From Phytopythium helicoides (Eukaryota; Oomycota; Peronosporomycetes; Pythiales; Pythiaceae): a stretch of DNA of 64,000 nucleotides. Below the pieces are notes generated by a model. It made no database searches and had not been told where the DNA came from. It saw nothing but the letters and a program-made list of their open reading frames with translations. Position 1 is the stretch's first letter; each line of letters begins with the position of its first letter. The translations under genes and the position numbers were made by a program. The stretch covers positions 434,001 through 498,000 of the forward strand of contig JANFNE010000010.1 in assembly GCA_024867545.1 (NCBI GenBank), read 5' to 3'. Below are positions 34,128 to 44,840 of the stretch, one piece after another.

Positions 34128-35845
34128 ATGATCTCGAGCCTGCTGGCGCGCTGGCGGTCGACGCCGGAGCTGGAGATGCAGAAGGCGATCGAGGCGGCGG
34201 TGGCCGCGGACAGGGAGGGCCGCTACGAGGTCGCGGTGGAGCTGTACGCGCTCGGCATCGAGAAGATGATGGCCGTTATGAGCGGTGAGTTACGTGCTGG
34301 AGTCTTGGGAGCAGGAGAAAACCGTGGTGAGATAGCTTGGGTTGGATGCGAAGGCTTGACGGACGAGGAAAAGCGCGTCGAGATGCGGAAACTCATCGGC
34401 GAGTACATGACGCGCGCGGAGACGCTGAAGGACTGGGTCACGAAGCAGAGAGAAGCGAAGGCTGCGCTCAGTTCAAGTGGCTCATCGAGAAACGGTTTTG
34501 CGGATTCGGGAAAGGCCCACGAGACATCGGCGCCACTTGGGCGAGCTCAGCCAAAGTCACAAGAGGTACGAGCCGAGATGGTTTGCGATCTGCAATGAGT
34601 TGCAAATGATGAAGCAGGCTGATCAATCGCAGAAGATGCGGTCTCAATTCGCGCGTAACCACGCACAGCACGCGCACACTATCTTAGATGAAGTGCTAGA
34701 CCAGTCGCCCGGTGTTACTTGGGACGATATTGCCGGGTTGAAAGTGGCCAAACAGATTCTGCAGGTTCGTCACCGGCAAATTTGCTTGAAACTAGACGTG
34801 AGGACGACTTACTCACCACTCAATGCCACACACGTCATTCAACAGGAGGCAGTGATCCTTCCAACACTTCGCCCTGATCTATTCACTGGACTTCGGGCAC
34901 CACCTCGTGGTGTGTTGCTCTTTGGACCTCCCGGAACAGGTATCAACTATCAAGTGTTGCTGTTTGATGATGACAGTGTTTGATTACCACTCGGCATGGA
35001 TTCAGGCAAAACACTTTTGGCAAAGGCTGTTGCGACGGAATCGAAAGCAACGTTTTTCAAGTACATCTAAAAAGTGTTGCAAAGAATCGTACCATATCTG
35101 CATTGCTGACATCGTGGACTTGTTGCTCACAGTATCTCGGCGTCGACACTGACATCCAAATGGGTTGGCGAAGGAGAGAAACTTGTGCGGGCTTTGTTTG
35201 ACATGGCCCGTGAACTACAACCATCCGTGATATTCATGGACGAGATGGATGCGCTGCTCTCCGCTCGTTCGACATCAGAAAATGACGCAAGTAGACGTAT
35301 CAAAAATCAGTTCTTCATGGAACTAGATGGCGCTGCTTCATCGTCCGAAGATCGCATATTGGTCATGGGCGCGACTAATCTTCCACAAGAGCTGGATGAA
35401 GCCATCATTCGTCGACTGGAAAAGCGGATCTACGGTGAGCACACTGCTACCATGTGATACTGTCGCTCTGATTGTTATCAAACCTAACAGCATTAACTTT
35501 CGATGACAGTGCCTCTTCCTGACAGCACAAGCCGCGAGGGTTTAATTCGGCGTTTGCTTGGCGACCAAAAGTTCTCGCTTAGCGCGGGTGATTTAAGTCG
35601 GATCGTCGAGGCAACGTCCGGCTACTCTGGCAGCGATCTCAAGGCCGTTTGCAAGGATGCCGCATTAGGCCCAATCCGTGAGCTTGGCATAAAAGTGGCT
35701 CATGTGAAAGCTGAGGATGTGCGCGGAATCAATGCTGCCGATTTTGAGGTGGCTGTCGGACGTGTGCGGCCAAGCGTATCGTTGGCAACGGTGGAGGCGC
35801 TAGAGGCGTGGAACCAGTCAGTACGGGGTCTCTGCTGTAGCATAA
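34128..35845 (+). CDS. SPAST: Spastin-like microtubule-severing AAA ATPase
   Basis: MIT-AAA protein that severs microtubules and works with ESCRT. From the ATG at 34128 an MIT domain ([20 protein letters not shown], then after a 69-bp intron at 34285-34353 [20 protein letters not shown]) leads through a linker to the AAA module. The module has [37 protein letters not shown], Walker [16 protein letters not shown] split by an intron (about 34941-35008), [19 protein letters not shown], Walker [13 protein letters not shown] (about 35226-35261), [17 protein letters not shown] and [20 protein letters not shown]. The GLRAP and [18 protein letters not shown] wording fits spastin rather than VPS4 or katanin. 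The natural end [10 protein letters not shown] at 35845 needs a one-base shift near 35818. Confidence 0.9.
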
Positions 35846-35940
35846 CACGCAAAGTACATCGGGAGCCACCGTTACGTGTTTGTGCTGTCGCAATGCTCTA
35901 CCCTCTAGGCTACCCGTATTCTCTACTGTAAATGCCTGCA

Positions 35941-38131
35941 TCACTGCTTGCGCTCGTAGATCATCAGGTATGACTCGGACACGCCAATGAGCTGAGGCAT
36001 TGTTTCCTGGACATGCAGATCCTGGATTTCATACCACTGCTCCATCGCCTGCAAAACAAAAGTGCTCCATGCGTCAGTGCTTCGTGACAGTAAACCGAAT
36101 TCAAAAGGGCTAGGTGTCTTACTCTGTTCTGCACGTGAACACGGTAGCTGCCTTCCATCAGAGGGTTGGTCTTCGTCGCTGTCTCTCGGCCAGTGGTCAC
36201 TGGGCTGTCGTGACAAATATTAGCGATAAGGTTGTACCTGCGCAACATGAGATACATCAGTCTAAAGTACCACAAAATCCAAAGTTTAACTACACCACTC
36301 ACTTCGTCTGCGGCAAAGACAGCTGTAGCGCTTTTTCAACCAGCTCTAACTTTTCGACACAATTCTTCGATGAAACATTGTGTTTGGTGAGAATCGCGCG
36401 TAGCTCCGAGATCGACCTGGTTCAAATTGCGGACACTCAATGAGCCAAACTGCTAGGTAATCAGCGCTCTACGTCAGTACTTACTTGGCACGCAACTCCT
36501 CCTCTGTCGGCAGCTCTGCGTCAAGTTTTAGATAGTCGCGAAGCTCCAGGTTCTTCACAGGAAAATTGACAATGGTCGGGTTCTTCTCGACAAAAAAGTT
36601 GTTTCGCGTGAACCGCTTGACGTGGAAAATCAAGTATGGGGGCAGTTCATCAATGCAGTATGTCTTTTTCAGGCGCTGGGAACCTTGTAGAACGTGCTGT
36701 ATTGCAGCCGCTTGCGTCAGTGTACCATTTACATACGTTGTGGAAAGCGATAGAATCGCACCGTGACATGAGTGCCGTCGTATTTCTCCAAAACCGTGAA
36801 CAGAGGAATCTGCCGCGTGCATCATTCCCTTCAGTATACTGCTTGATATCACCACAGAATGTAATCTCTACGCACCTGAGGAATAATGTTTCCACCCTGA
36901 GAGTCCTTGAAGAGCGGAGTTGACGGCAGGTCTAGCGACATCAGCCTGAAGAAGATTAATCAGCGTCAGACGCATCAGATGGCACAATCCAAACTGATGT
37001 GCTGCACGCACAGGAAAGGTGTTTTAGAGATCACTGGGCCAGAATCCTCAGAACCATTGGCTGGAGCAGTCTCGTCAATTGTGCTGATTTCAACTCGCCC
37101 CTGAAAGCATTTGTGGATAATGCTGCTGCCGGGCTTTGATGAACCGCCAAGTCCCTATCGCAGCAGCTCAGCAGATTAGATGGAGTTTTGGAATGGGTTT
37201 CTCCGAAGCCACGTACACGATGAAGCTCGTTGAGAAGCCACGAGAGAAACTCGACGCTCTCGTTTTGTTTGCCGACGTGGAAACGCTTCTTGCTGCTGAC
37301 CGACACTTCCTGCACAAACTCATGGGGACTAATCTGCAGAATCACATACCCTAGGGTGAGAAACAAGGAAGGGGTTATCCACACGACTGAAGAATTCTCA
37401 CCGTGTTCTTGAAGTTGTGCGGGCTCCACATCTTGCGGATCAGCTCTCCAAAGCGCAAGACGAGCGGCGAGCGCGACTTGCCCACCGTGTTGGACGCCAG
37501 CAAAAAGAAATCGCGTAGTGGTGGCACATGCGCAAGCGCCTGCACGACGACGTTGATGTAGTCGGTGTTCTTGAGGTTGTTGAGACCGATGAATCCTGCG
37601 CCAGCGATTAGCGATCTTAACAAAATGAAGTCGCTTGATCACAGGAAGACATCGCACCTGGGAGGTAGGACACGCCAAATGCATCCTGCGCGAGGATGCG
37701 GTTCTGGTCGATCTTGGCAATGTCCGCCGGCTCAAACGTCGGTCTCAGCGCGTCCTGGATGGGCTTGAGCGTCTTGTCGACTACTTCGTAGTTGTCTGCA
37801 CAGCAATCCTCGGTCAGTCCTCTTTCTCCCCAAACCCGACACACTGCACGCGAAGCGCACCCGGCAGGCAGTAGATGCGGTCGTTCTGGAGGTTGATGAA
37901 CACGTGATGGCTGCTCTGCACCGAGTGCGTGAAGGCGTGCGTGGCCTTGCCGCGGCCCTTGAAGTACTTGCCGCACACGAGGCACGCGTACACGTTCTGG
38001 TCCGACAGGCTCACGGAGCACACCTTCTCGAAGTCGAAGTCCAGCACCTGGTGGTTCACCGTGTCCAGGTACGGGCACTTGCGCCGCTTGGCGCCGCCCT
38101 CGGTGGCCTCGTCCTCCGCCTTCCGCTTCAT
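35941..38131 (-). CDS. USP39: USP39 / Sad1, tri-snRNP splicing factor (inactive deubiquitinase fold)
   Basis: Splicing factor of the U4/U6.U5 tri-snRNP. From the ATG at 38131 a basic N-terminus leads to a UBP zinc finger: CPYLDTVNHQVLDFDFEKVC, YACLVCGKYFKGRG and a HAFTH-SVQSSHHVF block. After an intron come the USP-like domain start FIGLNNLKNTDYINVVVQAL and FGELIRKMW. The normal catalytic Cys position of the GLxNLGNTCY box is Asp, as expected for this catalytically dead family. Later exons give VSPHEFVQEV, ESVEFLSWLLNELH, LPPYLIFHVKRFTRNNFFVE, KNPTIVNFPVKNLELRDYL, SYRVHVQN and WYEIQDLHVQETMPQLIGVS. The stop is at 35941. At least six short introns are present. One or two local frame doubts remain near 37050-37130. 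Confidence 0.9.
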
Positions 38132-38692
38132 CTCGATTCCGGGTCGAAAAGGCCGTCGGAGGCGGCAACGCGCTTGATTGGCCAAAAATCAGCATTCAAC
38201 TTCGGGTGGGCCACGCGACGCATGTCTATATGACGAGCGCGTGTCGATCATGTGCCGCACACCATGCTTGTCTCCAAGCAGCCTTGCAGATGTATCCATT
38301 ACCTGCGAGCTTCCAGCCGTCATCTTGGTGCCTTTCCTACTCGTTGCAGCGCTCTCTCCATACTGTTCATGCCCGCAGCGAGCGCTCAGTTCGCTGGTTA
38401 CCCACCACCAAGCAGCGAAGCAGTGACGCGCGCGCGTGGCCTGCTTGGGTCCTCACCGATTAGACCCTCGCAGTGTGCAAGATCTGGGACAGACCGTGGG
38501 GAGGGGTGACGTCATGGCGTCGCACTTAGTCGGGTAAGCCATACAAACGCCCATACAAATCCAAGAATCGCACCTAGGCGGATCCATCGGGGAGGGGGGA
38601 ACCACCCAGTGCGGCCCCAAGCAGAACGACGAGCTGTGTGCGGTCGGGAGCCGCCGGCTCCCCACTTTCCGATTGGGACCGAGGCCTTCGCC
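38132..38692. promoter_or_regulatory. Divergent promoter region (USP39 / PDHA1)
   Basis: Holds the promoters of two divergent genes. Only short shadow frames. The stretch next to PDHA1 (38590-38690) is very GC-rich. No element identified. Confidence 0.45.
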
Positions 38693-40031
38693 ATGCTGCT
38701 CCGCCGCTCCGCCGCCGTCGCCAGCCGCGCGCAGCCGGCCGCACGCGCCTTCAGCGCCGCCGCGGGCGACGTCAAGTTCGAGTTCTCGACGCCCTTCAAG
38801 CTGCACAGTGCGTGGGGCTGGCTGGCGTTGGGGCGAGGAGATGGCTAACGACGCTGACGCTCGCAGACCTGGAGGAGGGCCCGCAGGAGTTCGCCGTCAC
38901 CAACCGCGAGGAGCTGCTCAGCTACTACCGCCTCATGTACACGATGCGCCGCATGGAGATCACGTGCGACAACGAGTACAAGGTGCGGCTCCCGCTGCTT
39001 CTTGGCGGAGATCCCGCCCCATAGACACGCGGGCTCACGCGCTCTTCTTGTGCTTGTGCGCGATGCAGGCGCGCACGATCCGCGGCTTCTGCCACCTGTA
39101 CGACGGCCAGGAGGCCGTCGCCACGGGCGTCGAGGCCGCGCTCGACCGCACCGACTCGTGGATCACGTCCTACCGCAACCACTGCACCATGCTCGCGCGT
39201 GGCGGCACGGTCAAGCAGGTGCTGGGCGAGCTCTTCGGCACCAAGTCGGGCGCCATCAAGGGCAAGGGCGGCTCCATGCACTTCTACAACAAGAAGGAGA
39301 ACTTCTACGGCGGACAGGGCATTGTCGGCGCCCAGGTCCCGGTCGGTGTCGGCCTCGCCTTTGCCAGCAAGTACAACCACAAGGGCGACGGCCCCATGCC
39401 GTGCGCCATTGCCATGTACGGTGACGGTGCCGCCAACCAGGGCCAGATCTGGGAGGCTGCCAACATGGCCGCGCTCTGGAAGCTGCCGGCCATCTTCTGC
39501 ATTGAGAACAACCAGTACGGCATGGGCACGTCCAAGGAGCGCTCGTCGTCTAACAACGACTACTACACCATGGGCAACAAGATCCCGGGTGTTCAGTGCG
39601 ACGGCAACGACGTGCTCGCCGTGCGCGAGTGCGCCAAGTTCCTCAAGGAGTGGACTGGCTCGGGCAAGGGCCCGATCTTCGTCGAGTTCAACACGTACCG
39701 CTACCACGGCCACTCCATGTCGGACCCGGGTGTGACGTACCGCAACCGTGACGAGATCTCGCAGATGCGTGCCTCGCGTGACCCGATTGAGAGCGTGAAG
39801 AAGCGTCTCATCGAGGCCAACCTCGCCACCGCCGAGGAGATCAAGGAGATTGAGAAGGAGGTGCGCAGCGAGGTTGTCAAGGCCACCAAGGAGGCCAAGG
39901 CCTCGGGCAAGCCGGACGAGAGCACCGCCGTTGAAGACGTGTACACGGACGGCAAGGGCGGCCAGGAAGTTCCGCCGTTCATCCGCTTCCCGGACTTTGC
40001 CAAGAGCCTGTACCACGGCAAGCGCCTGTAG
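38693..40031 (+). CDS. PDHA1: Pyruvate dehydrogenase E1 component, alpha subunit
   Basis: Thiamine-diphosphate-dependent decarboxylase subunit of the mitochondrial pyruvate dehydrogenase complex. Three exons phase exactly: 38693-38807, 38867-38982 and 39069-40031 (introns of 59 and 86 bp), giving 397 residues, a normal length. The N-terminus MLLRRSAAVASRAQPAARAF is a typical mitochondrial presequence. Key segments are MRRMEITCDNEYK, GFCHLYDGQEAVATG, SYRNHC, the ThDP/magnesium motif GDGAANQGQ with its downstream CIENNQYGMGTS, and the regulatory phospho-loop YRYHGHSMSDPGVTYR, whose serines are targets of PDH kinase in other eukaryotes. No defect. Long frames on the opposite strand are shadows created by GC-rich codon use. 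Confidence 0.97.
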
Positions 40032-40631
40032 GCAGCCTCTTGACCAACGTCGTCCACCATTTTGGCTAGGGCCAATCATGGAGCGAGACCCTCGAAGCAA
40101 TTGAAGCGCTTCGAGTCTCGGACCGTGCTCTGCAATATGTAAACGGCAGTAACACGAGCCCGTTTGTGTTTTCTGCGACCGTTTGATGTGCATCATTGCT
40201 ACTATTTCGATTGTTGGTTGACCTTACATGTGCACGCTTGGTTTCAAGCCGATCCTATCATAGAAGCTCGTGGATCTTTCTGGCTGCAGCCTCGCCGAGG
40301 CTTGCGTTGACCATCTATCGTGCGTACTGCTATCATACACACCTCCGCCACCCATAAACTGTTCACGACCGCCGCGGAGTTTCCAACTCCGTTCTGTTTC
40401 TTGCCGCCAGATCAGCCGCGTTGAACAGCGGTATTTTGGAGAGCTCTTCATTTGGTCTCTCCGACCCCGAGCCGTAATTCTTGTGTCGCGCCAGAACAGC
40501 TTTTCATCCAGCTGCGGGCATTCGCGATTCACTCAGAAGTTGCACCGATAATGTTTTCTCGACGCACTTGGGCGTTCAGTCCGCCTCGCGTCATTCCTTC
40601 CCACTCATGCATGGTCGTTTCGACGCAGATA
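40032..40631. other. Convergent intergenic region
   Basis: Between the 3' ends of PDHA1 (plus) and the FYVE/START gene (minus). A minus-strand frame at 40224-40532 (about 100 residues, basic) has no domain and no clear splice link to the FYVE/START gene. I regard the region as 3' UTRs. Confidence 0.4.
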
Positions 40632-43016
40632 TCACTTGCGAGCGCGTCGATCGATAAGGTCGTGCTGTCGCTGATGGAACTCGCAGTACTCGGGTGGCTG
40701 GTTGTTGCCGCGGTTAGACGGCGACTGTGCCTCTTCCAAGTCTTGCTGGGATAGCAAAATTGCACCTTTCCCGACTGGCGAGACTCGACGCCCGCGTTTC
40801 TTGTTGTCCCGCTCCGCCTCTCGGTGAGCACTTGGGCTTTGCTGATGCTGGTGCTGGTTGTCACCATTTGATGGTGTGGGACCAAGGCCCAAGTCTTCTC
40901 GTTGCAAAGCCAAAATCCGGTGGTGCGACAACTTGCGGACTCGCTGAGCCAGGTGATGCGTGCGCTCCGTGGCAACGATGATGTCTTGAGCCATCTGCAT
41001 TGCTGCCGTCAGCTCGAACCCTCCACCTTCTGAGTCAGAAATGGGCGAGGTCGGGGACGAAGTCTGGTTGTCGATGCTGACATTTTCAGCCGCTTCAAAC
41101 TCCATGAGTTTCTTCGCACGTCCAGCTTCGCGACATTCAATAACTGGGCGGGTCGCGTACAACGGTGATAACATTTCGCCTTCGCCGTAAGCGGGCGGCT
41201 TTGGCGGGGACACATGAGCGGTGATGGTAGTAGGCAGCCGAGATCTTGTCAAAGACGCACCCGAGCGAGTTGTCGAGTGCTCAGGGGATAAAGATGCGCA
41301 CGATCCGTCGTCTGAAGACACGCTGGCACAGTCATCTTGAGCCGTGTAATCGCCCGTGGAGATGAAACTGTTACCACCCATGCGTGCGCGGTGCAAGCGG
41401 AATGCTTCGATGGATATCGCAAGGTCGGCGGGGCTACCTCGACGTTTTGAGAAGAGAGCACCGCGCCGCATAATGAGACCATCGCTAAAAGATCGAGGAG
41501 GGAAGCTCGCTTTCTGAACGTTCGCCCCTCCACCTTCTGCAGCAGACGAGAATGTCTTGTACTCGATGAGGCGACTTCGCACAGGCTCAAGCACGTCGTC
41601 ATACGAGCGTCGCTTCGGAGTACTGCTAGTGCTGTTGCACACACTGACGTTGTCCTGGCTGTTGTTGTCGTCGTCATCGTTGGTGATGTAGCTGAAGTTG
41701 CCGGTGCTCGTGAATCCACCTCTGCAGCTGCTAGGACCGGATCGGCAAGAGACCACGTCAATCGGGTCGGTCGAAGCTGCAAATGAGGGCTTACTGCGAG
41801 GTGTCGAGCTCCCGAATCCTCTACCAATCGATGCAGACGTCGACGAGAGAGGCACAGGCGAGTCAGGTGATACGAGTCGCGAGGTTCTTCGGGCTTCAAG
41901 TACGCAAGCAGTGCACACGCGAAGCTGGCGATCGCCAATGTCTGGCACGTGAGCCTTGCGTACCGAGGAACAGGAGGAGCAGATGACTTCGCCGCAGCGC
42001 AGGCAGTTGTACCTGCGTCGCAGCACGCAAAAGTTCTTTTGGCAGATGCTGCAGTTATCCTGCTGCTCGCTCATTGGGATAACGTGCTGCTGGGGAAGAA
42101 CAATCGACGTCTCCTTGTTCACTCGGAAAGTCTCGATGTACTTGAGAATACCGTTGATGCACTTTTCAACGTGGGACTGGATGGCGGAGTTGGCAGCCCA
42201 TGCTGGCAGGTCTCCGTTTTTGTCAAAGTGGCAGGTGTACGTCATGCGCAGCTCGCCAGGTTTCTTGGTCGTGTGGTACATGAAGCCCATGAGCGGGACA
42301 ATGTCGCGCGAGTACCTGGACGACTCGGCGTAGCGCGACTGTGGCGGCACGTCGACCGACTCCATGATGCGGAAGGCGACTTTCTGTCCCTCTGCGTCCT
42401 CGATCATGTCGACGTACTCTAGCATGACAAAGTCGCGGTCGCGTGTGAACGGGCTGGAGCTCTTGAAGGCCGCCCACTTGAGCGCGACGTATCGGTGCGG
42501 GTTGAGCTCGGAGGGGACGACGATGTCCTCGACCACCGCTCCGTCGATAAAGTCGGAGGATAGCATGGTCATCATCTGCTTGAACGAGTCGGTCGTGTTG
42601 GTGATGAGGGACTCGGCGACGTCCTCGATGTCGCATCCGAACTTGCACACGGCGTGGACGTTGCATAGCGATGTGGGTATGTGTGTCTGCGTCGCTGTCG
42701 GTGTGTGCGGCGCGACGTCCGCTCGGAAGAGCGAGATGCCGTGCTTCTCGTGCACGAGGCTCCAGGGGATGCCTCCGAGCAGGTCGGTGGCCTCGAGCAG
42801 CGTCTCGGTCATGGTCTTGGCCGCGTTGGTGAGCCGCTCGCGCTCCTGCGCGCCTACGCCCGCGTCCGCGTCCATCACAGCGCGCTCAGCCGCCTCGCCC
42901 TCGCTCATGCCGCCGCCGCTCGCCTCGCCTCGCCTCGCCTCGCCGCTCCTGCCGCCGGGCCGGGCCGAGAAAAGCCGAAATGACGGCCGCCCACGCGCGC
43001 CGCGGACCCGCCGCAT
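40632..43016 (-). CDS. START-like / FYVE zinc finger protein
   Basis: A lipid-binding protein of a type expanded in oomycetes (794 residues in one frame). Residues about 60-300 form a START-like domain, with LLEATDLLGGIPWSLVHEKH, YVALKWAAF, SSPFTRDRDFVMLEYVDM, YSRDIVPLMGFMYH and LRMTYTCHFDKNGDLPAWA. A FYVE-type finger follows (about 325-385) with CSICQKNFCVLRRRYNCLRC, ICSSCSS and RVCTACV. All eight ligand cysteines are visible, but the basic R(K/R)HHC motif that binds PI3P is RRYNC here, so membrane binding may be altered. The remainder is Ser-rich and probably disordered, with the last part Gln/Arg-rich. The start may be the ATG at 43016 or the one at 42908, after a GCCTC repeat. The 5' half and promoter are duplicated in inverse orientation downstream. 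Confidence 0.85.
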   Translation of the reverse strand: MRRVRGARGRPSFRLFSARPGGRSGEARRGEASGGGMSEGEAAERAVMDADAGVGAQERERLTNAAKTMTETLLEATDLLGGIPWSLVHEKHGISLFRADVAPHTPTATQTHIPTSLCNVHAVCKFGCDIEDVAESLITNTTDSFKQMMTMLSSDFIDGAVVEDIVVPSELNPHRYVALKWAAFKSSSPFTRDRDFVMLEYVDMIEDAEGQKVAFRIMESVDVPPQSRYAESSRYSRDIVPLMGFMYHTTKKPGELRMTYTCHFDKNGDLPAWAANSAIQSHVEKCINGILKYIETFRVNKETSIVLPQQHVIPMSEQQDNCSICQKNFCVLRRRYNCLRCGEVICSSCSSVRKAHVPDIGDRQLRVCTACVLEARRTSRLVSPDSPVPLSSTSASIGRGFGSSTPRSKPSFAASTDPIDVVSCRSGPSSCRGGFTSTGNFSYITNDDDDNNSQDNVSVCNSTSSTPKRRSYDDVLEPVRSRLIEYKTFSSAAEGGGANVQKASFPPRSFSDGLIMRRGALFSKRRGSPADLAISIEAFRLHRARMGGNSFISTGDYTAQDDCASVSSDDGSCASLSPEHSTTRSGASLTRSRLPTTITAHVSPPKPPAYGEGEMLSPLYATRPVIECREAGRAKKLMEFEAAENVSIDNQTSSPTSPISDSEGGGFELTAAMQMAQDIIVATERTHHLAQRVRKLSHHRILALQREDLGLGPTPSNGDNQHQHQQSPSAHREAERDNKKRGRRVSPVGKGAILLSQQDLEEAQSPSNRGNNQPPEYCEFHQRQHDLIDRRARK

Positions 43017-43884
43017 GCGATGGACCGACCGACTGACCGCCGCAGACGCAGACGCAGCGCCGAGCGCGGCGCTAGTGTTCGACGGATCGGCGGCGGCGGC
43101 GGCGCGAAACGCACGCCAGCGTTTCGCCCGGCGCCGACTCTTTCCATATCTCCCGCCTCGCGTGTACTGCCAGGCGCCGCTTGGCGAACATTAGGCGCGC
43201 GAGGGTTTCAGAGCGCACGCATGGGTTCGCGTCTGAGATGGCTGCGGCGCTGGCTCCGCTGTCCAGGAAGGGAGCGCGGAGAGAGTATCTTTGGCCTGGG
43301 GCTGGGCTCCGGAAGCCGACGACGACCCGGAGGTTAACTCGCGTGTTTCTTTGCTCCCGGCGTTGCCGCGGCGCGCAGCAGGCAGACAGGCCCGCGGCGG
43401 CGGCCGAGGCGTCCTCCGACCTCCGACCTCCGAGCGCTGCCTGCGGCCTGCCTGGGCGAGACGCGCGAGTCGGCGCGCTGACGCCGGTGGCGACCGCCTG
43501 CTACTGTTCTGAATCACCGAGAAAGGATCGCCGCGCCACCGCGCGCATGCGAGTTGACCGCGCAGCCTTTGGGCCACTCTCCTACTGACTTGTCGCGCTT
43601 CAACGTGCAGGAGACCTGCTAGTCGGTTGCGTCAGGCGACGCGACTCGGGCCTTCCGACCAATAGCTGGCGGTCGGTCTCCTGCAAGGAACTTTGGCGGG
43701 CCTCTCGGGTCGCTCGCAACCTGGCGTCGGTACCCACCAGCGGTCTCCAGGAGCGCATCGCCTCCTTCTCTCTATGAATTGCCTCCCGAGGACTCAGTGG
43801 CTGGCAGTCACTGACAGCTCGAACGGTTCGACGCCTGAAGCGTTAGTCAAGGACGAAGGCGCAGAAAGCGATCTGCATGGCGCA
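42201..43884. repeat. Inverted repeat, left arm
   Basis: This segment (promoter plus the first about 270 codons of the FYVE/START gene) matches, in reverse complement, the segment 44750-46396. Matching starts exactly at the codons for LPA in GDLPA and ends at cgcagaaagcgatctg-atggcgca (43860-43884). The coding part is almost identical. The non-coding part differs by substitutions and small indels, including the number of GCCTC/GAGGC units near 42920-42950. Confidence 0.9.
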
Positions 43885-44749
43885 GGCGTGATTCTGACCG
43901 AGAACCTGACTTTGGAGCCACTGCTTGTGGTCGATGACTCATGCAGTACCCTCACGAGTTAATCAGTGGAACCGCCCATAGTGGACTGTGTGATGCAAGT
44001 GCTACTGACTGCTCCAGTCGATTCTACTCGACATCTCTACTGGATGCCCTTCCAAGGTTGTCAAGAACCGAAAGTTCCGTCAAAGACCTTGGAGCGATCG
44101 CTACAGCAGACAGACACTTGTCATGCAACCCAATGGCCCCAAACACACATCGCTCGCTCTCAGATCAATCTCATCACAGCAGGAGGGACTGTAGCGCTCG
44201 AAAACGACACAGCGAAAATCGGGATTGGGTCGACGTCCATGATAGTCTAAAGACGAATGATCACCTCCAGTGCTGCGTATTCAGCGCAGGCAACTCCGTG
44301 CTTTGTCCACATCCGACATGTCAACTTGCTGAAGTAGATTTGTTCGTTGTGATAGAGGCCATTTCCAACAACCCGTGAGGTGTGAAAGTATGGCGGACAC
44401 AACTAGATCCACCAGACATCATCTCAAACGACTCGTGAACAACAGCAACAGACCACACCTCCTCAGCGTGAAGAATTGAGTTGGTGAAATCCTTATTGGG
44501 CAGATCAACAGAGTGTGACTTCCGGCTAATTATGGATCGGATTTGGTGGCTACCACCCCCAGAGCTCACAGGTCGTGCTGAAGGCATGCATCGCATCGGT
44601 TGTTTTTGGAATGGCCTCAAATCCGACCACGAACGAGACGTGGAAGAGCTACATATCTACCGTGTGCATCATAAATTCGTTGCTGGTATCTTCGTCAACT
44701 TCACCCTCGAAGCAACATCTCGTCGCGAAATCGTCGTAGAGTCGACAGA
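43885..44749. other. Spacer between the inverted-repeat arms
   Basis: About 865 bases not repeated in the arms. Short frames occur on both strands: minus 44321-44620 (99 residues, reading DLPNKDFTNSILHAEEVW) and plus 44481-44840, which runs into the right arm. Neither has a known domain. Either could be a remnant of a gene caught between the arms. Confidence 0.4.
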
Positions 44750-44840
44750 TGCGCCATACAGATCGCTTTCTGCGCCTTCGTCCTTGACTAACGCTTCAGG
44801 CGTCGAACCGTTCGAGCTGTCAGTGACTGCCAGTCGCTGA
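44481..44840 (+). CDS. Hypothetical ORF crossing into the right inverted-repeat arm
   Basis: Open frame of 119 residues with normal amino-acid composition (for example HHKFVAGIFVNFTLEAT), beginning in the spacer and ending inside the right arm. The C-terminal 25-30 codons have a counterpart in the left arm on the minus strand. No family recognised. Probably a fragment. Confidence 0.2.
   Translation: MVKSLLGRSTECDFRLIMDRIWWLPPPELTGRAEGMHRIGCFWNGLKSDHERDVEELHIYRVHHKFVAGIFVNFTLEATSRREIVVESTDAPYRSLSAPSSLTNASGVEPFELSVTASR

Noticed and set aside
34560..34620. Frameshift in the spastin linker
   Set aside because: A GT-AG intron beginning at gtacgagcc and ending before gctgatcaatcg restores the frame, so no indel is needed there.
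38925..40196. Minus-strand open frame of 423 residues opposite PDHA1
   Set aside because: It is the antisense shadow of the perfectly phased PDH E1 alpha exons and has no domain.
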